A stretch of DNA of 64,000 bases, from the NCBI GenBank assembly GCA_964553045.1, contig CAZKJG010000004.1:105572-169571 (forward strand). The letters run 5' to 3'. This document shows, in pieces, positions 50,469 through 58,428 of this stretch. Origin of the DNA: JAWLEP01 sp964553045 (lineage in GTDB: Bacteria; Fermentibacterota; Fermentibacteria; Fermentibacterales; JCC-6). A program made the position numbers and the translations under genes. Each line of letters begins with the position of its first letter. Within the stretch, counting starts at the first letter, position 1. Below the pieces are notes generated by a model that had not been told where the DNA came from, ran no database searches, and saw only the letters and a list, made by a program, of their open reading frames with translations.

Positions 50469-53360
50469 ATGAAGAAATCTGCCCGGTGGCGCCTGTGGAG
50501 CTCGCTTGCACTGTTCGTGGTCGCGGCCCTGATGATATGGCCGACCATCCGGTGGTACTCTCTGCCGGAGATAGAGCGGGACTGCGCCGAGGCCAGCGTA
50601 CAGCCCGAGACCGACAACCCCTACTACCGGAGTCTGCTCGACAGCCTCAGAGTGGAGGGCGGCCAGGGTCTGATCGACCGCTACAAGGAGCTTCACCGGC
50701 TCAAGGACGGCACCATAAAGCTGGGTCTCGACCTCCAGGGCGGCATGTACCTGGCCTACACGGTGGAGCCGGTAGAGGGCATGGACGAGGGCGAGGCCAT
50801 CGACCAGGCCCTGGAGGTGATCCGCAACAGGATCAACGAGTTCGGCGTCTCCGAACCCTCCATAACCAAGCAGGGCAGCGATCGCATAGTGGTTCAGCTC
50901 CCCGGCGTACGGGATCCCGGAAGGGCCCGGGATATCGTGGAGAAGCAGGCGCTGCTGGAGTTCAAGGTGGTGGCATTCCCCAACGATGAGCAGACCAGGC
51001 CCGGGGATGTCCGGGTGTTGCGCCGGATAGACGCCTTCCTGGCCGAGGAATCCGGAATAGAGATTCCCGACGGGGAAGCCGACCCCACCGACCCCGCCGA
51101 AGAAGATGGGGCCGCGCCGGACACCGGCGGAAGCCTCCAGCTGCCCGAGTCCACTCCCGCCGACCAGCAGTTCGGCCTGGGCGACCTGGAGGGCGACCCG
51201 GACGAGGGCGAGCCGGAAGTGCCGCAGACCCCCGCGATAGATATTCCCGAGCCGGGCGGAAGCCTCACCGAGCTTCTCGTTCAGCTGGGCGAGGCGGATG
51301 CCCGGGCACTCGGCGTGAGCCCCGGGGACTGGGCCGTGCCGCAGGGCGAGCCGATGGATGTTTTCAACGAGATAGTCCACAGGCCCGAGGTGGACTCCAT
51401 GCTGGCCGGGCAGAACCTGGAGTTCGCCCTGAAGAAGCCGGGACAGACCTCCCGGGGTATGATGTTCCCCGTCTACCTCGTTCCCAGGGACGTAACCAGG
51501 GGCACCGTCGACGACACCGACGACCGCCATCCCCAGTACCACATGACGGGAGCGAACCTGGAGGACGTACGGGTGCGCTCCGGCGGCGCCGGGGCCATAA
51601 GCAACGAGCCCTACCTGATTCTGCAGTTCGACGGCCAGGGCGCGGACAACTGGGAGCGGATCACCGGCGAGAACGTACAGGAGCGTGTGGCCATTGTGCT
51701 GGACGGCACCATCTACTCCGTGGCCACCATACGCGAGAGGATCTCGGGAGCCGGCGGTACCCGTCTGTCCGGCGGGTTCGGCCTGCAGGAGGCCAAGGAT
51801 CTGCGGCTGGTGCTCCGGGCCGGATCGCTTCCCGCCTCGCTGGAGATCGCCGAGGAGCAGACCATAGGCCCCAGCCTGGGCCGCAGGTCCATCGACCAGG
51901 GCATGATGGCGGCCATACTGGGTCTGGCCCTCGTGGCGCTCTTCATAATAGTCTACTACGGCGTGGGGGGCGTGCTGGCTGTGCTGGCGCTGGTCTTCGA
52001 TATGCTGCTGGTGCTGGCCGTACTATGCTTCCCGGGTCCGCTGAGTTCCATAGGCATGACGGGCCTCAACGCCACCCTTACCCTTCCGGGAATAGCCGGT
52101 ATCATCCTCACCATCGGCATGGCGGTGGACGCCAGCGTGCTCATCTACGAGCGGATACGCGAGGAGCGTGACCAGGGCAAGAGCATGAAGGCGGCTGTGG
52201 AGTCCGGTTACGGCCGGGCCTTCGTCACCATCCTGGACGCCAACCTGACAACGCTGATAACGGCGATGGTGCTGTACAAGTTCGGCACGGGCCCCATCAG
52301 GGGTTTCGCCGTGACGCTATCCATCGGCATCCTGGCCAGCATGTTCTGCTCGCTGGTCTTCACCCGTGGCGTATTCGACCTGATGCTGCGAAAGAGGGGC
52401 AACAAGCCGATCAACCTGGGCAGCCTGCACTTCCTCAACAAGGCTGCCTTCAACATCACCAGGGTCCGCAAGAAGACCTATCTGCTTTCCGCAGCGGTGA
52501 TCCTGGTGGGCGCCATTGCCTTCTTTGCCCACGGCGGCCTCAGCCTCGACATCGACTTCACCGGGGGGCTGGAGACCACTGTGGTCACCGACCGGGTGGT
52601 GGCCGCCGAGGATGTCTCATCCAGCCTGGAGGGGCAGGGCCTGCAGAATGTCCAGGTCCAGAGGCTGGTGGACTACTCCGGGGACGGCGGCGCCTACGTT
52701 GTGCGCACCTCCACCAGCGACAAGGAGGCGGTGAACGCCGCTCTGGACGTCTCCGGCTACCAGATGATGGAGGGCACCCGGGAAGAGCTCTCGTTCATCA
52801 AGCAGATAGGGCCCAAGGTGGGCTCGGAGCTGAGGACCAAGGCCATCAACGCCATCATAGCGGCCATGGTGTTCATAGTGCTCTACATCTGGTACCGTTT
52901 CCAGTTCAAGTGGGGCATCGCGGCAGTGGCGGCCCTGGCGCACGACATCATCATCACCATAGGCCTGCTGGCCCTGCTGCAGCTGGACGTGTCCCTGACC
53001 ATCATCGCGGCGCTGCTCACCATCGTGGGGTACTCGATCAACGACACCATCGTGGTCTTCGACCGTATCCGCGAGGACAAGAAGCTGCGCCGGGGCAAGA
53101 CCTTCGAGGAGACTGTGAACTACAGCATCAACGAGACGCTCAGCCGGACCGTCATAACATCGCTCACCACCTTCATGGCGGTGCTGATGCTCTACATCTT
53201 CGGAGGCGCGACGCTGGCCGACTTCTCGCTGACCCTGCTGATGGGCATCATCATCGGAACCTACTCCTCGATCTTCGTGGCCAGCCCCATACTCGTGGAC
53301 TGGACCACGAAGGTGCACAAGGCGACAAAGAGGGTCAGGAGGGCGCGCAGGAACGGCTGA
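50469..53360 (+). CDS. secDF: Fused protein translocase subunit SecDF
   Basis: 963 residues joining SecD and SecF, the RND-type pair that uses proton motive force to pull proteins out of SecYEG. SecD part: first helix (WRLWSSLALFVVAALMIWP), LGLDLQGGMYLAYTVE, periplasmic P1 domain and five helices with GMAVDASVLIYERIREE. SecF part from about 665: AVILVGAIAFFAHGGLSLDIDFTGGLE, GYSINDTIVVFDRIREDKKLRRGKTFEETVN. An Asp/Glu/Pro-rich insert at about 195-270 interrupts the P1 region. Such fusions are typical of Bacteroidetes and Bacilli. Confidence 0.96.
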   Translation: MKKSARWRLWSSLALFVVAALMIWPTIRWYSLPEIERDCAEASVQPETDNPYYRSLLDSLRVEGGQGLIDRYKELHRLKDGTIKLGLDLQGGMYLAYTVEPVEGMDEGEAIDQALEVIRNRINEFGVSEPSITKQGSDRIVVQLPGVRDPGRARDIVEKQALLEFKVVAFPNDEQTRPGDVRVLRRIDAFLAEESGIEIPDGEADPTDPAEEDGAAPDTGGSLQLPESTPADQQFGLGDLEGDPDEGEPEVPQTPAIDIPEPGGSLTELLVQLGEADARALGVSPGDWAVPQGEPMDVFNEIVHRPEVDSMLAGQNLEFALKKPGQTSRGMMFPVYLVPRDVTRGTVDDTDDRHPQYHMTGANLEDVRVRSGGAGAISNEPYLILQFDGQGADNWERITGENVQERVAIVLDGTIYSVATIRERISGAGGTRLSGGFGLQEAKDLRLVLRAGSLPASLEIAEEQTIGPSLGRRSIDQGMMAAILGLALVALFIIVYYGVGGVLAVLALVFDMLLVLAVLCFPGPLSSIGMTGLNATLTLPGIAGIILTIGMAVDASVLIYERIREERDQGKSMKAAVESGYGRAFVTILDANLTTLITAMVLYKFGTGPIRGFAVTLSIGILASMFCSLVFTRGVFDLMLRKRGNKPINLGSLHFLNKAAFNITRVRKKTYLLSAAVILVGAIAFFAHGGLSLDIDFTGGLETTVVTDRVVAAEDVSSSLEGQGLQNVQVQRLVDYSGDGGAYVVRTSTSDKEAVNAALDVSGYQMMEGTREELSFIKQIGPKVGSELRTKAINAIIAAMVFIVLYIWYRFQFKWGIAAVAALAHDIIITIGLLALLQLDVSLTIIAALLTIVGYSINDTIVVFDRIREDKKLRRGKTFEETVNYSINETLSRTVITSLTTFMAVLMLYIFGGATLADFSLTLLMGIIIGTYSSIFVASPILVDWTTKVHKATKRVRRARRNG

Positions 53361-53380
53361 CGCTCAAACGATGAAACGCG

Positions 53381-53410
53381 GGGGCCCGGCGTCTCAGGCC
53401 GGGCCCCTTC
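53381..53410. terminator. Terminator between secDF and the histidine kinase
   Basis: Ten-base-pair stem GGGGCCCGGC / GCCGGGCCCC with a 7-base loop (53381-53407), followed by TTC on the plus strand and CGCGTTTCAT on the minus strand. It serves convergent genes. Confidence 0.75.
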
Positions 53411-53411
53411 G

Positions 53412-54614
53412 CTACTCCCGGGAGGGAATGATCAGGGCTACGGAGGCTCCGCCCAGGCTCCGGCTCTCCCCCATCTCCACCCGACCGCCGTGCAGGGCGG
53501 CTATGCGGTCCACTATGGCCAGGCCCAGTCCCGGGCCCTGGCTGCCCGAGCCCTTGGCAAAGGGCCGCAGCAGCCTCTCGGGATTCTCCGGCAGCCCCGG
53601 CCCGTCGTCCTCCACCTGCACCCGGCAGCCGGAATGATCGTCGAACACGCCCACCTCCACCCGGGAGCGGGCGTGCCCCACCGCGTTGCGGATCAGGTTC
53701 GCCACCCCCCGGGCCAGCAGGCGGCGGTCGGCCTGACAGACCGCGTCTCCCCGCACATCGAGGGTCACATCCGGGTCGGCCCATCCCTCGGAGGCCGCCA
53801 TCTCCCGGCAGACTTCCCCCAGGGGCACCTCCTCCAGGGAAGCGGCATCCATGCTGACCAGACGGTTGTAGCTGAGCAGCTCGGTAACCAGGGAGTCCAG
53901 CTCCTCCAGGTCCGACTCCATCCGCTCCAGGCGCTTGCCCCCCCGGCCGCTGTCCCGCAGCAGCTCCAGGGCTACCCGGAGTCTGGCCAGCGGAGTCCTC
54001 AGCTCGTGGGCAACGCTTCCCAGCAGCTGTCGCTGGGCGTCGACCAGGTTCTCAACCCTTCCGGCCATGGAGTTGAACGTCTCGCCCAGGGATTCGATGA
54101 GATCGCCCTTGCCCTGCTGACGTACGCGGATGCCCAGGTTGCCGGCCCCGAAGCTCTCAGTGGCCCACTGCAGCCGGGAGAGTCGCCTGCGCAAAGGGCC
54201 CAGGGCCAGGTACAGCACTGCGCCCTCCAGCAGAAGCAGAGGCATGACGAACACAAGAAGGAGGATGAGCAGAGGACGCTGATCTCGCCCCAGGGACTCC
54301 AGCGACACACGGACGTCCAACTCCGCCGGCATGCCGGGCAGGGGCAGCCAGCCGGGACGGTGCGGGAAACGCCCCCCTACGGTTCTCCTGGTTACGGCCA
54401 GCTCCACACCCAGGGAGTCGCCCAGCGCCTGCAGCTCCTCCCTGCTTTCGGGATGTTTCTCCAGAACGGCCCGGGAGATCTGCTCCAGAGCCTCCCGCTG
54501 CTGGCTGCGAACCCTCTGGGGGATCACCCGAAAAACGATGAAGGCCGAGATGAGGATGGTTATCACGACGCAGGCGGCCAGGGGAAGGTATATCCGCAGG
54601 AACAGCCGTCGCAC
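53412..54614 (-). CDS. Sensor histidine kinase
   Basis: 400 residues: N-terminal helix (IYLPLAACVVITILISAFIVF), a short periplasmic sensor of about 80 residues, a second helix (LLILLLVFVMPLLLLEGAVLYLAL), HAMP (ESFGAGNLGIRVRQQGKGDLIESLGETFN), the phosphoacceptor His203 in SVAHELRTPLARLRV, and an HATPase domain with NLIRNAVGHA, DDGPGLPENP and GSGSQGPGLGLAIVDRIAALHGG. It resembles CpxA/RstB-type envelope sensors. GTG 54614 lies one base after the regulator stop, so they form a pair. Confidence 0.95.
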   Translation of the reverse strand: MRRLFLRIYLPLAACVVITILISAFIVFRVIPQRVRSQQREALEQISRAVLEKHPESREELQALGDSLGVELAVTRRTVGGRFPHRPGWLPLPGMPAELDVRVSLESLGRDQRPLLILLLVFVMPLLLLEGAVLYLALGPLRRRLSRLQWATESFGAGNLGIRVRQQGKGDLIESLGETFNSMAGRVENLVDAQRQLLGSVAHELRTPLARLRVALELLRDSGRGGKRLERMESDLEELDSLVTELLSYNRLVSMDAASLEEVPLGEVCREMAASEGWADPDVTLDVRGDAVCQADRRLLARGVANLIRNAVGHARSRVEVGVFDDHSGCRVQVEDDGPGLPENPERLLRPFAKGSGSQGPGLGLAIVDRIAALHGGRVEMGESRSLGGASVALIIPSRE

Positions 54615-54615
54615 G

Positions 54616-55311
54616 CTAGTCCCCCTCCCGGGCCATCATGTAGCCTATTCCCCGGACGGTTCTTATGAGGCCCCTGGGGGCCCCGGCGCCCTCCAGCTTC
54701 CGGCGAAGACGGGAGACTATCACGTCTACCGAACGGTCGATGGACGTGAAGTCGATGCCCCGCAGCTCCCGCACCAGGCCGGCCCGCTCCTGCACACGGC
54801 CGGCCCTTTCGGCCAGAATCTCCAGAAGGTCGAACTCGGTCGTTGTCAGATCCAGCTCGGCACCTTCCCACGTGGCCTTGCGGGCCTGGGGCCTTACCTC
54901 GAGGGCTCCCACACCGATCACGTCGCCGGGATGCAGCCCCCCCGACCGCCGCAGCAGGGCCCGTATACGCGCCAGCAGCACCCGGGGGGATACCGGCTTG
55001 CCCACGTAGTCGTCCGCTCCGGTCTCCAGGCCGGCGACCACATCGGCGTCGTCCTTCATGGCCGTGAGCATCAGTATCTGGCCGCTCCACCGCTGCCGCA
55101 GGCCGCGGCAGACGTCCAAACCGTCCATGTCCGGCAGCATCAGGTCCAGCACCACCAGATCGGGACAGACCTCGTCCAGCATCTCAAGGGCATCGGAGCC
55201 CCGGGCGAAGTGACGCACGTCCATTGCGTGGCTCTCCAGATACTCCCGCAGCAGCGAGGCCAGCTGCTCGTCGTCCTCCACCAGCATCAGGCTGGGCCTG
55301 GAGGGTGACAT
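54616..55311 (-). CDS. OmpR-family response regulator
   Basis: 231 residues with a receiver domain (LMLVEDDEQLASLLREYLES, phosphoacceptor Asp56 in LVVLDLMLPDMDG, LTAMKDDADVVAGLETGADDYVGKP) and a winged-helix DNA-binding domain (LDLTTTEFDLLEILAERAG, VDVIVSRLRRKLE, IRTVRGIGYMMARE). ATG 55311 follows GGAGG. It is encoded directly before its kinase. The nearby divergent gene at 55402 is a possible target because its promoter lies next to the start. Confidence 0.95.
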   Translation of the reverse strand: MSPSRPSLMLVEDDEQLASLLREYLESHAMDVRHFARGSDALEMLDEVCPDLVVLDLMLPDMDGLDVCRGLRQRWSGQILMLTAMKDDADVVAGLETGADDYVGKPVSPRVLLARIRALLRRSGGLHPGDVIGVGALEVRPQARKATWEGAELDLTTTEFDLLEILAERAGRVQERAGLVRELRGIDFTSIDRSVDVIVSRLRRKLEGAGAPRGLIRTVRGIGYMMAREGD

Positions 55312-55326
55312 GGAACCTCCCGTTCG

Positions 55327-55354
55327 TTGACATGTACAACGTAAAGGATATTCT
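55327..55354 (+). promoter_or_regulatory. Promoter of the secreted protein gene at 55402
   Basis: TTGACA (55327-55332), 16-base spacer, TATTCT (55349-55354). It lies in the 90-base gap divergent from the response regulator. Confidence 0.6.
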
Positions 55355-55401
55355 ATGCCGAACATAAGAAGCCAACCAGGACATCAGAGTTTGGAGCAGC
55401 C

Positions 55402-55962
55402 ATGTACGCCACTGCGCTGGTTATCGCGGCCCTGACCCTAACCACCCCCGCCGGGCAAGAGCCGGCATTCATCCTGGAGGCCCCGGGCATAGCCTTCAGC
55501 GCTCTGCCCCCCGAGCTGGGGCAGCCGGTTCTGGGAGAGATGACCGAGGAGTCCGGGCACGTGGAGAGCGCGCCCAACGAGATGGGCGTTACCTATAGGA
55601 TCGACTACAGGACGCTGCAGGCCGGTCCGAGCTTCCGCAGGGGCGACTGGCTGACCCAGCAGCTGCATTCATCGATAATCACAGAAGAGGGACAGGTCCT
55701 CCAGGTCTCCGACGACGTCAAGTGGACGGAGGGCAGCCGCTCGACCGGTCACAGGGAGCAGGGCTCGGTAGGGCTCGTGCCTTGGGTGAACTTCAACGTG
55801 ATCGAAGCCGAGACCGGGACCGTGCTCATCGCCGGCAGGTCGGCCGCCGTGTTCCGAAACGGCTACGTCACCAGGTTTACGGTAATCGCTCCGCCGGAGC
55901 ACACGGAGTACGCCAGGCGCAGCCTTTCGCATCTGCTCGACCTGATCTACATGGAGGGCTGA
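55402..55962 (+). CDS. Secreted protein of unknown function
   Basis: 186 residues. MYATALVIAALTLTTPAGQ looks like a signal peptide. The remainder is mixed alpha/beta (FILEAPGIAFSALPPELG, MGVTYRIDYRTLQAGPSF, TVLIAGRSAAVFRNGYVTRFTVIAPPEHTEYARRSL). No family recognised. Its position divergent from an OmpR-type regulator suggests envelope-stress or signal-linked expression, but this is context only. Confidence 0.65.
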   Translation: MYATALVIAALTLTTPAGQEPAFILEAPGIAFSALPPELGQPVLGEMTEESGHVESAPNEMGVTYRIDYRTLQAGPSFRRGDWLTQQLHSSIITEEGQVLQVSDDVKWTEGSRSTGHREQGSVGLVPWVNFNVIEAETGTVLIAGRSAAVFRNGYVTRFTVIAPPEHTEYARRSLSHLLDLIYMEG

Positions 55963-55972
55963 GGGGCCGGAG

Positions 55973-56734
55973 CTACCTGCGGCCGCGGGACCGCCTGAGG
56001 AAGAGCCAGGCCCCCGCCGCAAGAAGCACCATGCCGTGTACGGGAACTGCCAGAGAAACGTGTGCGGACGCCTCCACGCCCAGATTCTCCAGGAAGCTCT
56101 CCCCCAGGCGGGGAAAAACCGTCCGCAGGACCGCCGTGATCCATTCCGGCAGCCTGCCGGCAACCTGCCTCAGTCCGGCGACCGACCCCATGACGGCGGT
56201 CGCCAGGTACATGAAGCTGGCGGCCCCCGGCCGGGCCAGCAGCCCGAAAAGTGCGGATGCGGCAACCGACCAGAGGATGGGCGTGTAGCAGTTGATGACC
56301 GCCGACAGCCAGCTGAAGTCCGAGGGCCTGGGGATGGCGACCAGTATGGCGAAGGCCGTGAGCAGGTAGAAGACCGTAACCAGGGCGGCGTAGCTGGCCA
56401 CGAGCCAGGCGAAGGCCGGCAGCCTCCCGGACGGCAGCGCCAGCCGGTTGCGGAACCAGTCGCTGCCGAACAGCCTCGAGAAGAAGGCCCCGCCCTGCAG
56501 GCCGGCTATCAGCGACAGCAGAATGGTGGAGTTCCACAGCGCCAGCATGACCCTCTGTCCGAGGCTCATGATGCGCGTAGCGCCTATGCCGCTGAGGTAT
56601 GACTCGAAGTACACAATGAAGGCCAGCACCGGGGGTACGATCAGGTACAAAGATACCCGGCGCACGTCGAACACCAGGTCAACCGACTCCCCCAGCCAGA
56701 ACCGCCAGCTAGAGCCCACGGTCGGCCTCCCCAT
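55973..56734 (-). CDS. ABC transporter membrane subunit
   Basis: 253 residues with six hydrophobic helices (RVSLYLIVPPVLAFIVYF, MLALWNSTILLSLIAG, FAWLVASYAALVTVFYLLTAFAILVA, ILWSVAASALFGLLA, SFMYLATAVMGSVAGL, VPVHGMVLLAAGAWLFL). This is the ABC-2-like or CcmB-like permease size. It follows an ABC ATPase with a 26-base overlap, so the pair is probably an exporter. A GTG about 15 bases further in is another possible start. Substrate unknown. Confidence 0.7.
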   Translation of the reverse strand: MGRPTVGSSWRFWLGESVDLVFDVRRVSLYLIVPPVLAFIVYFESYLSGIGATRIMSLGQRVMLALWNSTILLSLIAGLQGGAFFSRLFGSDWFRNRLALPSGRLPAFAWLVASYAALVTVFYLLTAFAILVAIPRPSDFSWLSAVINCYTPILWSVAASALFGLLARPGAASFMYLATAVMGSVAGLRQVAGRLPEWITAVLRTVFPRLGESFLENLGVEASAHVSLAVPVHGMVLLAAGAWLFLRRSRGRR

Positions 56735-57323
56735 CGATGAACACGACCCTGTCTGCCACTTCAGCCAGCGGCGTGGGCGGGGAGACCAGGGCCAGGACCG
56801 CCCTGCGCCCCCTGTCCCGGAGCGCGTCCAACAGCAGCTTGGTGCGCTCGGGGTCCAGGTTGCGGGAGGGCTCGTCCATAACTACAAGATCGGTGTCGGG
56901 CAGCAGGCCCATTCCCAGCCCCGCCGCCTGCAGCGACCCCAGGTCAATCGCCCGCCCCGGACGGTCTATGCCACGTATCTTCCACCTTCCGGCCCAGTTC
57001 GATATAGCCGTCCGGGCCGCACGGGCACCGGCTCCATACAGACTCAGGACCCTGTGCATCTGCTTGCCTACGGACCTGCCGCCGTCGAAGTTGTTCCCCT
57101 GGAAGACGTAGGAGCAGCTGCGTCTGGTCTCTGCCCGGGCAGGTGAGCGGCCCCGGATCAGCACGCTCCCCCCGCGGTCGCGGGACAGGCCTGCCAGCAC
57201 GTCCATCAGCCGGCTCTTCCCCGAGCCGGCCCCTCCCAGCAGGAGCACCATCTCCCCGGAGTTGACTTCGAAGCTCAGATCGCTTATTCGCGGCGGGTCG
57301 GAGTATCCTTCAACAGTCAGCAA
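56709..57323 (-). CDS. ABC transporter ATPase with degenerate signature motif
   Basis: 204 residues: Walker A LLLGGAGSGKSRLMDVLAGL, Q-loop YVFQGNNFDGG, Walker B DTDLVVMDEPSRNLDPER, and an H-loop position where ALVSPPTPLAEVAD lacks a clear histidine. The LSGGQ signature is replaced by LGSLQAAGLG. It is shorter than typical ATPases (about 220-240). Paired with a six-helix permease, it may be a reduced exporter ATPase; loss of the signature raises doubt about normal ATP hydrolysis. Confidence 0.82.
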   Translation of the reverse strand: MLTVEGYSDPPRISDLSFEVNSGEMVLLLGGAGSGKSRLMDVLAGLSRDRGGSVLIRGRSPARAETRRSCSYVFQGNNFDGGRSVGKQMHRVLSLYGAGARAARTAISNWAGRWKIRGIDRPGRAIDLGSLQAAGLGMGLLPDTDLVVMDEPSRNLDPERTKLLLDALRDRGRRAVLALVSPPTPLAEVADRVVFIDGEADRGL

Positions 57324-57367
57324 TGGCGCTGTCCTTTCACCAAATGCGCGAAGGGGATAGATAAGAA

Positions 57368-58279
57368 ATGCGAAGGTGGTTCGCCACCCTGCTGGCCCTC
57401 GTGACAGGATGCGGAGGAGGCCTGACGGGCCGATTGAATGACGACCTCTCCATTTCCGCGATAGAGGTCCGCGCCGATTCCCCGGCGACTGTTCGGGCCA
57501 CGCTGGCCTGCCCGGCCCTCCTTCCGGATCTCATAGGACTGCTGGAGAGCCTGGATGTTCGAGGCGTAGTGGTAGTCGCCGAGATGGACGAAGCCCTTGT
57601 GGAAGCATTCGATTCCGCCGGGTACTGGTTGGAGATAGAGCCCCCCGGTGACAACCGGTCCACCGTTGAGGTAACCATCGACCTCTACGGCATTCAGTGG
57701 ACGCCCGAGTACAGCTGGACCAATGGGGACAGCGCCACAATGGCCGCAAGGGTCCGCATATCGAACGGCACCGGCCAGCGACTGGAGGCGGACACTGTGA
57801 TGGTGCTGGACCGTGACGGCACTGTGCTTGCAAGGGCCAGAGAAGTCTGCATACCCCGGGGAGGGAAGACCTTCCCCTGGTGGAGCTCCAGTGGGCGGAC
57901 AGCCGGTCCGATAGTGTGTTTCGGATGGCCGCTTCCCGACAGAGCACAGGTGATGGTGGCCTTCTTCCCCGACCGCCCCGGACCCATCATCGGAATGGAC
58001 TCAAGGAATGGCATGCTACCCGTTTACAGCGGCGATACCCTTTGGCTGCCCGCGGACGATCTTCTGGACCTGCGGCAGGGGATGGAGCAGCTGCGCGCGG
58101 GCTATTCCTATACGGTCAGGCTCACCAACCTGACCGACGTGGCACGGGATGTACCGATCCGCTATCCGGCAATGCTGCCCAGGGGAGCAAGGGCCATGGA
58201 TCCGTATCCGCCCCATTCACTGTTCTTGCAGCCGGGTCAGACGGACTCCACAGAACTCGTCTACGAGTACCCTCGATAG
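57368..58279 (+). CDS. Predicted lipoprotein
   Basis: 303 residues with a lipoprotein signal (RRWFATLLALVTGCGGGL; lipobox LVTGC). The mature part is beta-rich, with strands suggesting two Ig-like or sandwich domains (TMAARVRISNGTGQRLEADTVMVL, YSYTVRLTNLTDVARDVPIRY) and a C-terminal LQPGQTDSTELVYEYP. No enzyme motif seen. Not recognised beyond lipoprotein. It is divergent from the ABC ATPase and precedes tRNA-Arg. Confidence 0.72.
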   Translation: MRRWFATLLALVTGCGGGLTGRLNDDLSISAIEVRADSPATVRATLACPALLPDLIGLLESLDVRGVVVVAEMDEALVEAFDSAGYWLEIEPPGDNRSTVEVTIDLYGIQWTPEYSWTNGDSATMAARVRISNGTGQRLEADTVMVLDRDGTVLARAREVCIPRGGKTFPWWSSSGRTAGPIVCFGWPLPDRAQVMVAFFPDRPGPIIGMDSRNGMLPVYSGDTLWLPADDLLDLRQGMEQLRAGYSYTVRLTNLTDVARDVPIRYPAMLPRGARAMDPYPPHSLFLQPGQTDSTELVYEYPR

Positions 58280-58291
58280 CGGCCCTCCGGC

Positions 58292-58320
58292 TTGACCTGT
58301 GAAGGCCCCAGATATAGTAT
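58292..58320 (+). promoter_or_regulatory. tRNA-Arg promoter
   Basis: TTGACC (58292-58297), 17-base spacer, TAGTAT (58315-58320). A TATAGT two bases earlier is an alternative -10. Confidence 0.65.
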
Positions 58321-58340
58321 ACCTGCCCCCACAGACAGGT

Positions 58341-58417
58341 GCGCCCGTAGCTCAACTGGATAGAGCGTCTGGCTACGGACCAGAAGGTTCCGGGTTCGAC
58401 TCCTGGCGGGCGTACCA
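58341..58417 (+). tRNA. tRNA-Arg (anticodon ACG)
   Basis: Full cloverleaf: acceptor GCGCCCG / CGGGCGT (one G-U pair), D-stem GCTC / GAGC, anticodon stem TCTGG / CCAGA around loop CTACGGA (anticodon ACG, read as inosine-CG for CGU/CGC/CGA), T-arm with GGTTCGAC, discriminator A and encoded CCA. An A34 anticodon implies a tadA deaminase elsewhere in the genome. Confidence 0.95.
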
Positions 58418-58428
58418 GCAACTCTTGG

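Noticed and set aside
58341..58417. A second copy of the tRNA-Arg 3' end as an attachment site within the window
   Set aside because: No copy of GGTTCGACTCCTGGCGGG seen between 58.4 and 64 kb; it could lie further right.
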